64,000 bases of DNA, taken from Morchella semilibera (Eukaryota; Ascomycota; Pezizomycetes; Pezizales; Morchellaceae). The stretch lies in assembly GCA_009192285.1 (NCBI GenBank), contig WBVU01000008.1, positions 1,622,370-1,686,369 on the forward strand, written 5' to 3'. The position numbers and the translations under genes are program-made. Below the pieces are notes generated by a model. It ran no database searches and had not been told where the DNA came from. It saw only the letters and a program-made list of their open reading frames with translations. How positions within the stretch are numbered: position 1 is the stretch's first letter; every line of letters starts with the position of its first letter. Below are positions 22,781 through 34,131 of the stretch, in pieces.

Positions 22781-25415
22781 CATCCCTACCAACCATTTCG
22801 GAGATGGTTTTTCCCTTCACTTTATTTCTTGGTTCACCATGTAGAGCATTATACTTGAGTATTCCCATCTAGAGCTTATTAAATCGGTTCTATCAGATAT
22901 TTCTTAGCCCAAGGATAGTACGTCAGTCCTAGCATTCTTTCTTTTGTTTTTCGGGGGGTTCGATATGACTAGAATGTTTATCATATAGTAGTAGCCCATT
23001 CCTAGTTTCAATTACCTCATACGGTAACTTCCTTGGACCGGCCTGGGCACATTTCGTAATATGTATAAAAATGTTGGAGGAAGTCTCTGGCCTGATCCGA
23101 TTTGGCACGGACGATGGGTGATTTTGGGTAGTACTTGGTCCACCAAGCTAACCAGGAAGGTCCCCCAACTTACATCGCTATAAAAAAATTTGAGACGCAT
23201 CCTGCTAATTTCAATCATGAACCCTCACTCGTTTTGACATCACTCCCTTTTAGGTTTGGAATTTTGGAGAGGCAGGAGGACAGTACAAGACTTGACCGAC
23301 TACCGCACTGAAAAGACGTCTCACATCCACGTATAAGACAGTCGCATAGTATCTCTTCGTACCAGCCAAATACTGCTAGCACCTGGCTGTCCTACTCGGA
23401 TATGACAAGGATTCTCTCACGCCTTGGAAGTAAAAACCAAAGACATCCAAATTTCTTAGCTCCGATATTTAATACTCGGACAAACTCTCCTGTGGGCCAT
23501 GGGTCTGGCTAAGAATTCCGAAGAGCTGATGTAATGTTTCCCTTGGTCACTCGGGCGGACCAAGTACCCTAGACCGGAGAAATCGGCTACATATAAGAAT
23601 ATTTTTATATGGTTGCAATCTAGGTATATCGAGTCAATTTGCGGTCGTCATCAGAGTAAGACCTACGATATATGGGTACTCAACCCCACAATCATTCATT
23701 ACTCTAAACTCTTTTACCCGGACCTAGTTCAATGAGGGGGATTTCCGGTGGTATCTCTTCACTCATAGGTATTTTATCTCTTTTCCTAAGCTCTCCGGTG
23801 GGGTGTATGTGTAATTTTGTATTCGGAGAGGTTAGACCGGCGAGTTGACGATGATATTTGATGCTATGTATCGTGTTGTTGCGAGGATTAGTTGAGAATA
23901 TAAAGCGAGTAGATTAAGAAAGCCTGCATTTAATGGTTGTTTGTTTCCGCCTCCGTTGACTAATTTGTCGATATGGTGAAGTAATCGTACAGTTACGCAT
24001 AAAAGCCTTTGTGAGTTTGTTGTGTCGGTGCGCGGAGTGGCGCACCCCTTATTTCTCGAGATTCGACCAGTGGGGATTATGGTCATGGATCCGGTTTCAG
24101 GCAACATTGGTCACTAGGAAAGTTTTTTTGGGGGGCTTTCGTAGCGTGTCACGGTTAGCTATAGACAAAGCCTCATATCAACATCGGAATAACAAACCCT
24201 TTTGCATGATGGCTGTACATCTCAAGAATGGCGACTATGGTTCTTTCAGGCCCATGTTTGACCAGAAATATAGCCAACCACTAAGTTAGTAGCAGGAAGG
24301 TTGCCTGTAATTACCAGGTCCGAGTACTCCGGACAACCTCACCGCCACGGATAATCCACGTTTAGTAAAGGTTTGCTGGACAAATGCAATGGCGTCGAAA
24401 GCCAATCCACCGCTAGCACACGCACAATCCCGGCTAGATCTCGAATAATAACATTATCAAACTAATATTTACCACCTCTCAAGCCTTACAGGTTGATCAA
24501 CTCGGTTTAGGTTGTGGACTGAATTAAATCCCTTTGATTGTATGTATTAGTCTCGCGACCCTACTTAAGGTGAAAGTAGATGCAGTCCAAAACATGAGGT
24601 GGTTACGTGCAATTCTTTGTCTCTAGGAGATCGTCTTTGCCCCTCGCTGGTATAATTGTCCGTTCTGAACATGGTAGGCCCACCCACTTTGAACGGGACC
24701 GCCGTCGCCTTTTCCTTAGAAGGTTTGTTAAGCGAGGTGGCCGCGATTGTACTCCAGCCGTAGCTACTCGACGCCGGATTCTAAAAAAGAGGTTGGTTTT
24801 TGTTATAAAGGGACCGAAGCTACTAAATTATCACGACTCACAAAAGTCAAGAGGTTTGAGGCATGCTTAACTACAGTGTCGAGAACACCTCACTACTACA
24901 AGATGGAACCGATAGGAGTAGATGGAGTGAAAGATTTCTATAATTGTACGCCGAGGGTAGGACCTGTATATCGAGATTAATTATATTGAATTAAGGCATA
25001 GAAATAGGAGAGGGCACCGGAAATCTCTCACTGATTATGCCGTAAAATCTGTGACATGGTCCGCGTTATTATTATTAATATCGCCATTACTTGAGAGGTT
25101 GGCTATGCATTTGTGATGAAAGTTATTATAAGCAGACGTTATCTGCCTTCAACCGATTGTGACGGAGGTGGTACCTGGCCGGAGATGGCCAATCTTTGAG
25201 TTTTTGCGGCGCTTTTCCAATTAGCAGTGAGTAACAGACTTCTTAGCCGCGAATAATATTGGCCAAACATGCCGAAATACACCGACCGTTATGTTATGAA
25301 ACCAAAAATAGTCAGAACTATATATAGCCTTTGGATGGGTCGAATCTGTCCGTTCGGGAAATAGGAAGATTACCCTTTCTTGGCGCGGTTATAGGAAGCT
25401 CTGACTGTACACTAA
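22781..25415. other. No gene recognised
   Basis: Contains one isolated 17-bp satellite core (23,215-23,231). ORFs are short and without domains. Confidence 0.45.
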
Positions 25416-25741
25416 GGCCCGTTCGGACAGTCTGACAATTGACGATAACCCGACGGATTATAGAGTTTTGGGTTATTGTAGTGTGTTCGGGGAATGAATA
25501 AACTATATTCTCTAGCTTCTGTTATCCGGAGGATCTTCCGAGAAAATAGCTCGAGAGGTGATTACATTTCTCTCCCTTCTCTTCAACCACACTGAGGTTG
25601 TCAACTCTGACAATCGCAGCATTGCGATGTACTGATATATATGAGATTATCCTCAGGCTCTCCTTATTTGAATTACCCACTCATTGATAATCAGCACTTT
25701 GGAATAGTCATCAATATAATCCGTGCCGCTCCGAACGGGCC
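25416..25741. mobile_element. MITE with GGCCCGTTCGGA termini and CTAA duplication
   Basis: This 326-bp element begins GGCCCGTTCGGA and ends TCCGAACGGGCC, a perfect 12-bp inverted repeat. It is flanked by the 4-bp direct repeat CTAA (25,412-25,415 and 25,742-25,745). The termini and TAA-containing target resemble PIF/Harbinger-type elements, but the superfamily is an inference. Non-coding. Confidence 0.7.
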
Positions 25742-27229
25742 CTAAAGGTTAAAAGCCTGGTTAACCCTGATTTTAGCGGCCGACGATTCGTAATTGTAAA
25801 TTGCGTCTTGTCATTAGATTGAGTCGCTAGTAGCGCGCGGGCCTCGGTGGTCGGGCCGTTTATGTCCGGTGACTCCCCTTTCACCCATTAAGTGCATGCA
25901 GTCTCTTGGCTTATGGCAGGGCCGAGGAATTTTCCCCCCGGAATTCCTTACCATCTTCAAAAAAATAAGGGAGTAGGTTTACAACCTTGGTGGCCGGAGC
26001 GCCTACATTGCCGCGTGGATCACTCTTTGAGTGAGCAAAGTATATTGCGGTCACTTCTTGGATGGTCAATAGCCAAACTAAAGAGCACCAACCAGTTTTC
26101 AATTCCACCAAGTTCGTACCTCGTACCATCTTATATCGCAGTGGGGATTGATCTCAATTCAGCTTGACAATAATATACCCGCATCCAGAGAAGCTTATGC
26201 GATTTGAGCACCCTTCAATGATCGAAGGTGTTTGAGTGAAAATATAGTGTCTGGTTTTGGTTCATGAACTATCACTCGATTTGGATTTAAGTGAAATATC
26301 TATATTGGCGTTTTTATCAGTAGTGTTCAGGCCCCCGTAAATAGATTTTGACGGTCCTTACTATGGTAGGTTACTCTTTCCATCACGTATAAGGGAGTCT
26401 CAAAGATATAGAAATTAACAGGCCGAGCATATTCATGGCGACCTCAGATGGCGGAAATAACCGCAGATACATTGTGGGCTTTATCTCAACTCAAGGTCAA
26501 GACGATGGAATGTTTTAGCCCATGAAAAATGTTATCTTTGATCACGTTAGCCCGATTTTCTATCGTACCCTGGGTGTTTATACCTCCCAATGTTTTATTC
26601 TGGTACCATGTGGGTAGACTATGGTAAACCGGAGATGTCTGACCAAATTATTGCGGGTGATGAAACACACTTAGACCGGTAACTATCGGTAGAAGATCTA
26701 TATAGGTCAGTTTCGTCAACTCTGGCCGGTATCGGGAGGTAGAGAGATATGTTCCTATTATTGTATTAATTTGTCTTAGCGGACACTTATATTGATGTTG
26801 GAATTACTTGTTCCAGTAGTTTGTCTTACAAGCGCCCCTGAATCTTCCCTCATACGCGCTGTAAAAGGCAATTTCCACAACTGTGTCACCGTCCGCCGAG
26901 GCGAATTACTGCGGTACTTGTACCCAAAAGATCGTAAAACATCGGGCATCAGTAGGGCGTTACCATTGCTTCGGGAGTGGTGACTGACCACAGAAAACGA
27001 CGAAAATGCCGATTCTAATCAATCACGACACTTGATATCCTCCGGACGTCGTTGGTTTAATGTTCTAGGCACCCCCATTGGTCGTTTCATTGGTCCCGTT
27101 ATTCCAGAGCCGACTGTAGCAATTTACCAATTTCCGCAAATGTCGGCTTCAATGGATAATTTATAATCACCTTATTTCTAGATAACTTGCCGACCGATTT
27201 ATTTAAATATTTTCCAATTTAATACATGG
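25742..27229. other. No gene recognised
   Basis: Holds one isolated satellite core, TCATGAACTATCACTCG, at 26,262. Otherwise only short ORFs without domains. Confidence 0.45.
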
Positions 27230-27317
27230 ATGTACTTGGTGAAATTAAGTATTGTCCTAATTGCGCTGGTAATCATGCTATCACGAGAGACAATACTTAA
27301 TTATACCGTAAGTATGC
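27230..27317. mobile_element. MITE family 3, copy b
   Basis: ATGTACTTGGTGAAATTAAG and TATTGTC are mirrored by GACAATACTTAATT...CCGTAAGTA. The inner 14 bp AATTAAGTATTGTC forms a perfect inverted pair (27,243-27,256 and 27,289-27,302). It is the same family as 17,470-17,577 and 28,925-29,162. Confidence 0.7.
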
Positions 27318-28924
27318 TGTTATCCGAAATATAGAGCGGTGTGCCGGCAATTTAATTAGACTTCTGCCGTTATCACAAAGGTCAGTGCTTTGTCTTGAAT
27401 CATGGGGTCTTTCGTTTTCTAAGTTATGTATATATCATGTATTACTCCACTACCCATGAAGCCATTCAGTTAGCGTGTATAGGAGCAATGGCTGTGGCCT
27501 ACAATTAATCACCACAGCGGTATCATAATACCGTTCCAAAGCTTGTGAATGTCGACGTATGCGAGCGAAAATCGTTCTTGACACTCATGACCCATAGTTT
27601 CCATATAATCCTAGGGGCCCCATTCAGCGCAGGGGTTGTTAGAAATTCTACAAACCTTTCCGGTTGGTGTGGTGTATGTTTTCAGCCTTTGGTGACCGAG
27701 CTTTGTCTCCGGCGCATCGAGAAACGGCCTTTATCCAGTGGGGTTCCAAAATGATGGACGCCTACTGTCCACTGCCGCACTCAACCTAAGGGAATATCTT
27801 GAAATTTCCCTTTACCGCCCATCAAGGGATGCTAGTATACGTTTCTGTGTTTTTCAAAGATGCTTTCTCCCATCTCTCAAAACAATCGTATATTTTGCGT
27901 GTTGAGTCTTTGGCCCGGCTCAAGGTGAGTTGCGCTTTCCAGAGAGTATACTCGAATACCCAATATGTATTGGCGCAACCATCAAAACACCAAAAATTGA
28001 GTTTTTCAACAGGACACAGGGATTTCCGGGTATACCACAGCTTGGCTGACCAACTGTAATATAACCATAGTATATATGATCCGTATACTAAATTCCTGGT
28101 TTAATTCGAGTTTTAGTGGGAAGTAACAAGATGGAATTTCTGGACACCATTTACCTGAGTACTCCCTTCTTATGAAGAGGCCTACAATTCGCATGTTGAC
28201 TGATTCTTGTGCCTAGTTACAACATACAAAGGACGAGGGGAAGAGAGAACTCTTAGTGTTTTGTGCCCTTTCGTGTGTTCTGCTGGTTGCCCTGATGCGT
28301 GATGGACGGGCGAGACAGTGTACGACCGTTCGATAAGAGTTGCTTTACTTATATTGATTGGAGTTTGGCTATTTGAAAATGAAGCGTTGCGGCTTGAGTT
28401 GCCCTACAGGCTGCCACCAGAATATGACCAAAGTATGACTTACTAGCGCATAGTGTCCATAGCTGAAAGATCCGAGTGTGATCGAGTTAGGCGGTGTTTC
28501 CGGATAAGGGGCGCTGACGTATACTGGAGCATCTTCGTATGGCTTCCTCGAAAGGTATTACCGTCTTTAGAACTCTACTAACATTCCCATGCTATTTTGT
28601 TCATGCTCTCGGGTCGCACTGCCAGAGGAAGAGGTTCCATAACTGTATCTCCGTTTCAGTAGAAAATTATTACTTTTGCATTTCCAATCAAAGAATCAAA
28701 AGATCCCTTACCCGTGATCGGCCTCTGCCCCATACAATCAGCACTATCAAAATCAAGTGATCCCATAACCTTTTCGGCGCTAGTTGGATAGGTCTGATAT
28801 TGAGTAACGGAGGTGAAGATGAGTCGAGAAATTGGGAATTAAACCTACCGGTGACTAAAGATATTGTAAGAAAAGAAATCAGTAGTATATGCTGGTTTCC
28901 TTACTTGTCTTTTGCGAATTGAAT
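27318..28924. other. No gene recognised
   Basis: Short ORFs only (longest about 86 codons), with no recognisable domain, splice structure or repeat. Confidence 0.4.
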
Positions 28925-29162
28925 GTAATTGCGGTGAAATTAAGTATTATCTCTCACGCATGTTAGTAACCGACCTCACCATGATGGCTTAAGTGGGATA
29001 TAATCGTTTTTGGGTGTAGAAAAGACCGTAGCTTGGGTTTGGTATAGTTGGATTAAGTTTGTGATTGTGATTCTGTAGGGTCTCAAGTCTGGTGGGGTTG
29101 AATGGTTGCCAGCGCACTAAGTGATTGGGACATTACTTAGTTCCACCGCAAGTACATACCGT
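28925..29162. mobile_element. MITE family 3, longer copy c
   Basis: The left end GTAATTGCGGTGAAATTAAG and right end ...CATTACTTAGTTCCACCGCA, AGTACAT match the termini of the shorter copies, but the inner region is about 150 bp longer. It could be the less-deleted form of the family or carry an insertion. Confidence 0.55.
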
Positions 29163-29479
29163 AAGTTGGGGCGCGCGGTACTGATTCCCCGTGCTAGTGT
29201 GGTAAATCCGTATCACGGAGCCAAAAATCTCTGCTCTGGAAAACCGGGAATTGAATCGATGCCTGCGATACTCTGAAAGTTTCTCTAGTATACCTTGCCT
29301 GCCACAGCCATCCTTTTGGTAATGCAAGCGGGTTGAATGAGATATATACCAAAAGAGAGAGGCGGTTCTGGAAGGTAAGTTGGTGACACCCCTTGGTATT
29401 CGGCAGAAACGCACGAATACATTCTGTTTTTCATCTGCTGCAGATGTGACCTGATTACAAAGGTTTATACCGTTAGTTA

Positions 29480-32400
29480 GGGACGATTTAGAACATTAAT
29501 TCTCGCCACTATGATGTATATGAGCGCAGGGCCATGACCTGCTAATTGGAAGCGGCAACTAATCGATACGTCGCTTGATCTACCATAAAGGAAATTTTTT
29601 AGTATATTATGCTTGTAGGCATCTTTTACGGAATCAAAGGGTTGGAAAAAACATTGAACAAAATAGAGGGGGAAGCTGAAAGTTAAGTTGGTGCTGCGAT
29701 TGTGTTCGAAAAATCCTATATATATCCTGTTTGTCACTGTTATCCTCTGTAGAGTGTAACTATATCGGGGAGGTTTACCGAGGGTGAGAGAGAACATGGA
29801 GAGTATTAATTCCCGCCACCAAATCTGGGGAATTATCAGCGCAGAGCCATGACATCCGTGGTTGGGAAGCAGAAGTTGAATTGATGTGTCGCTTGAACGA
29901 TTGGATTCAAATTCTTGTACAATATCATGTTACTGTACCTCCTGCAGAATGCGAGAGGATTGCAGAGGCACACGGAGGGTGGCCATGTAGGGGATGAATC
30001 CCCACATGGTACTCTGCTGAATTCATAGCCCAGGACCATGATCTCTGGCCTGTTGAACTGAAATTAGATTGGTGCGTTGATTATGACACTGTAAAAGAAT
30101 CCCGAATATATCTGTTGATAGACAATCTCTGCTGAGCACAAGAGGATTAGAATAGGTATGTAACACAAGTTAGCGTATTGAATCAGTGCATAGGAGGGGG
30201 TAAATAGTTAGCACAGGCCGTAGCACCCCGTTTGGGAAGCCGAGAATTCTGTTGATGCGTCGCTTGAGATAACCGAAAGATTTCCTAGTATAACGGTTAT
30301 CTTGTAGAATGCGGGCAGAAAGCACATAGGACAGACGGACCTCTTGTAGGTAGTATCGGCAATTAACAGCGCCGAGCCAGACCCCGGCTTATTGAACGGA
30401 ACACTATGTTGATGCGTTGTTTGTGATATCAGGAGATATGTCCTCCTATTTGTAACAGACGACCTCTGCTGAACCCAAGAGGCTTAGGGGATGGATGTTC
30501 CGGGGCTGGGCGTGCAGCATGTTAATTACCGCCATGGGCGCCGTACATGTATAGCGCAGAGTCATAGCCGGTTGGCAAAAGGAGATAAAAGTAATGCGCT
30601 GCTTGTATGATGTGGAAGAATTTCCAAGCATATCGGTCGAGCTCAACGGAATGCAGGATGTAAAGTCCCTACCCAAAGGTTTTCGTGAAAGGACCAATTA
30701 CCACCCAGATTAGACCCAGGTTCAAAGTATAGAACCACAACAAAATTAATTATAGCGACGAACATGGGTAAAGAAATTTTACCCTTAGGAGAAGTCTTTT
30801 GCGCATTTTTGAGTTTGTAAAAAAGTGTTAAAGTGTAAAGAATATCGTAGCGGGAGATTTTGTATGGGGTTTCACCATTCAACTACAGTACCGCAAATGG
30901 GCAGAAATTGACTACCGTATTTTAGTCATTACGCTAGTGATTCTGTAAGAATACGGCATTGATGCGGTATCGGTATGGTATTCTACTTACGGTGCTGGTT
31001 TAGATCGGTATCCCTGGCTGAATACCGTGGCCCCACGGTTACATTTTTACCCCCATTTCCGAGACTGTACTTCCGGAGAAGCGCTTTGGCAGGGGCTTTA
31101 CCGTGAGGTGAGGGACGTCATGCAGTGTATTGATTTCTGCCCTGGTAGTGTCGGGGATTAATAGCGGAGAGCCAGACTTCCGGGTGGAAAGCAGAAATTA
31201 AGTTGATCCGTCGCTCGAGCTACCGTAATAAATTATAAATTCCCATTGTCACCGTGCTCTGATGCGACCGGGTTGGAGGGGTGGCTGGTGTGGGAGGGGT
31301 TGGTTCCCGCGGCGGAGTGCGGTAAATTATAAGCGCGGAGCCATGATCTCCTGCTTATTAAGTAGGAAGTTGATGTGTAATTTGTGATATCGTAAACCAT
31401 TGCCGAAAATATCCCGGATAAGGAGGTTGGAACAAGGACATATTGCGTGTAGGTGCTACGAGACCACTATAAATGGATAGTGCGGAATCTCCAAGTTGTG
31501 AAGCTGAAATTGAAGTATGTATTAGACCTTTTAAGCCATCGCCGTTTGCAGAAAAAAGGATGGGCGAAAAAACGATAATCCTCTCATACTAGGTTGGTAT
31601 GATCAGGTAAACGCAGTTAATAACCATGCTCGTACGGTTGTACTTTACTATGATAGAGGCCTCTGTGAGTGGCATAGAAGGTATCGTACCTACTGACTCT
31701 TGCTGGTAGATGCTGAACTTTTATTTGCCGATCTTCTTGTTCTGTTGGCTTAAAAGACCTACTGCATCGCTTGTGAAATCGTTAGTATATCGGCCGTCTA
31801 TGGCGGAGTGCAAACAGAAAAGTATACCGTAAAGTGAGGGACTTTACGCTGCGTATTAATTCCCGCATGGGAGCGCCGAAGATACATAGCGCAGAGCTGT
31901 GGCGTACGGGTCGCGGTTTGTGTTATTGCGCCGCTTATGCTAGCATCCAAGCGTCTCCCTTACCACAGCGGTCAACTCTCGGAGTGCAAGAGGGAAGTAT
32001 GATATACCATAGTCTCGTTCCCAGCCCATACGGTGATGTTAGTGGTGGTTGTATAATATAGGTTCATCACAGTAGGGTCTGGAGCAATAAGTTTTCGGAA
32101 AAAAACCGGGTTTCTAAATGACCCCGCCGAACTTTTTGGTAGAGAGTCCGGGGTCTTTGGCATAGCAACCCGGGATTTTGGAGGGCAGCCGGACCTCCTT
32201 GGTGCAGAATCCGGAGTTTTGGGGCTCTTTGGCATAGAAACCCGACCTTTTGGCATAGCAACCAGGCAAAAAAAGGACTGGTACAAACCTTTTGGGCAAG
32301 ACCGCTGGAGTCTAGGAACGAGACTAGATATACCATAGAGCGAGGGACATTATGTACTGTCTTGGTTTCTGACATGGTGTCGGGGATTAATACGCACAGC
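29480..32400. repeat. Decayed 160-185-bp satellite
   Basis: The phrase AGCGCAGAGCCATGAC recurs with changes at 29,523, 29,838, 30,025, 30,209, 30,368, 30,553, 31,163, 31,332, 31,888 and 32,393. Each is followed about 45 bp later by GATGCGTCGCTTGAG variants and preceded by TATTAATTCCCGCC. Spacings of 160-185 bp, and multiples, indicate an ancient tandem array. ORFs inside it are not conserved between units. Confidence 0.65.
32085..32290. repeat. Short ~30-bp minisatellite
   Basis: TTTGGCATAGCAACCCGGG-like units recur at about 32,154, 32,229 and 32,250, separated by GGAGGGCAGCCGGACCTCC-type partners. The minus-strand reading repeats a CYAKxPG pattern. This is repeat-driven and I do not call a gene. 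Confidence 0.45.
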
Positions 32401-33009
32401 GATTACCCGAGTAGGGCAGTTTTGTAGTCGAGAGGTTGTTTACTCTTTATTACACCGTCAGATTGTTACGGGTTATGTTTGGGAGATGCAGGGGTACTTG
32501 ATTTCACCACCGTTTTTTGGCTTGTCGGAGTGACGGGCATGCCTATCATAGGTGAGCATATCTCGGCACAACGGCCGTATCGCCCATTATATAACTAAAG
32601 ATCAATAAGCCCAGAGGAACAGGGAGATTACTCGGAGCCTGATTTATCAGTCTTGTTAAACATGGTGGCGGGGTCTCCGTCGCTTGCGGCGTGTACTGAG
32701 CTTTGTTGGACATTTATGAACCGTCATTAGTCGATATTTCCGTTTCCGGTGTCGGGGAAAAACCTAAACTAGATAAAAGGTCAGGTGCGTAGTGGTTAGA
32801 CTTATTAAATACCCGAACTGGGGGGGCCAAGCAGGGTAGGGCTATATCGAAGTGAGCATTATATATTTTCAGCTGACTATCGCTTAGTATGGGGCGCATA
32901 AGCAATCTCTATTATCAACGTCAATAATCAACACCAAGCGCACTCTGATTCGGAAGGTACCTACCTTGCCCATAGCATTGCATCTATCCTTTACACCAGC
33001 TGAGGTTGT

Positions 33010-33225
33010 GGGCCGTTCATCTTTCCTCGGTTGGTATACCGGTATTATCTCATTGAGTTGGTAGTAGATCTAACGGGCCCTTGAGAGTTGGGATAGTTAG
33101 AATATCAGGGTTCCCTGGCGCCATTCATCTCGATTAGTATAGCAATATTATTTCATTGAGTTAGTAGTAGTTCTAATGAGCCCTTGAGGGATTATCATAA
33201 TTAGCATGTCAGGATTGCCTTGCGC
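33010..33225. repeat. Tandem duplication of ~107 bp
   Basis: TTCATCT...CATTGAGTTGGTAGTAG at 33,017 is repeated as TTCATCT...CATTGAGTTAGTAGTAG at 33,123. Both are followed by TCTAA-GGGCCCTTGAG and a TCAGG(G/A)TT block. Two units, moderately diverged. Confidence 0.6.
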
Positions 33226-33601
33226 GCCCCAATCAACTCATTAGTGGCGGTTCAGCATTGAAAATTAGGTGTTGACAACAATTCGGTATCCTGATCGTTA
33301 GGTATCGAGGCCTTCTCTTGTGATCTGTTGGAACATTAGAATAGAGTGTGGGGAGAGGAGCAGCAGATGCAAATTGAAGTGATCTATTAGGCCTGTTAGC
33401 GCTCTCCTAGTGCTATTCACCTACCAAATATCTCCATCGGTTAGTCTAGCATGGCTTCCGTAAGGGATAAAGTTTGAGCTAGTGACCTTACCGCTTACCT
33501 TAAATATGTCATCACGCATACATCTCTCACTACACCTCATCAATCCCCCTCATCAACCAGGCTCTGACTTATCTTGCCTCCATCCCATAACTCATCCTTA
33601 A

Positions 33602-33663
33602 TATAAAAGAACTAACCTTTTTTGTCTCCTGCGCAACCACCACATCTCAGAACCCGACCAAAC
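33602..33663 (+). promoter_or_regulatory. TATA-like box and leader of a small ORF
   Basis: TATAAAAG (33,602) lies about 60 bp before an ATG at 33,664. It is followed by a CT- and CA-rich leader (CCACCACATCTCAGAACC) typical of highly expressed fungal genes. The function is inferred. Confidence 0.4.
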
Positions 33664-33756
33664 ATGCCATTTTTTGAAATGAAAATCGCTTCCCATCTCC
33701 GGCTCGTTTTGGCGGTGATTTTGCATAGCTTTTCGTTTATCGCACTGCAACCTTAG
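33664..33756 (+). CDS. Short ORF with signal-peptide-like start, likely fragment
   Basis: This 30-codon ORF starts in a good context (CAAACATGCC). It encodes a charged head followed by a hydrophobic stretch (about residues 10-27, containing LVLAVILHSFSFIAL), the form of a secretion signal. It stops 93 bp after the ATG, though a GTATCA donor at 33,756 would allow splicing to an exon I cannot identify. Downstream sequence (33,780-33,870) is a GGCGAGGCG-rich repeat. It could be the surviving 5' end of a small secreted-protein gene, a real micro-ORF or chance. Confidence 0.35.
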   Translation: MPFFEMKIASHLRLVLAVILHSFSFIALQP

Positions 33757-34131
33757 TATCACGAGGTCGAAGCGGGGCAGGAACTAAACAAGCCAAGGTA
33801 CACAACCAAGGCAAGGCGCGGCGAGGCGTATCGGGGCGAGGCGTAGAGGGACGGAACTTGGCGATGAATGGCGATGCGACGAGGGGAACGAGGACTATAG
33901 ACGAGAGGAAGCGTCTTGTACCTGCTCCGGCCCGATCAAAAACGATACCTATAGGGGAACGTTCCTGGTTGGGTCACAGTGTTCCATATTGGGGACTGGT
34001 TCTGTACGGGTTACCCACCCAACCAACCCTCCGTACATATCGAATAATAGATATTTATTTCTTTTCAAATACATAAGTGTTGCGGTCACTATGGATACAC
34101 TATTGAATTTAGGTATACAGAGAAATCTCCC
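33757..34131. other. GC-rich simple stretch, no gene recognised
   Basis: A run of GGCGCGGCGAGGCG / GGGGCGAGGCG repeats (about 33,810-33,850) is followed by an unremarkable 200 bp leading to the 3' end of the integrase gene. Confidence 0.4.
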
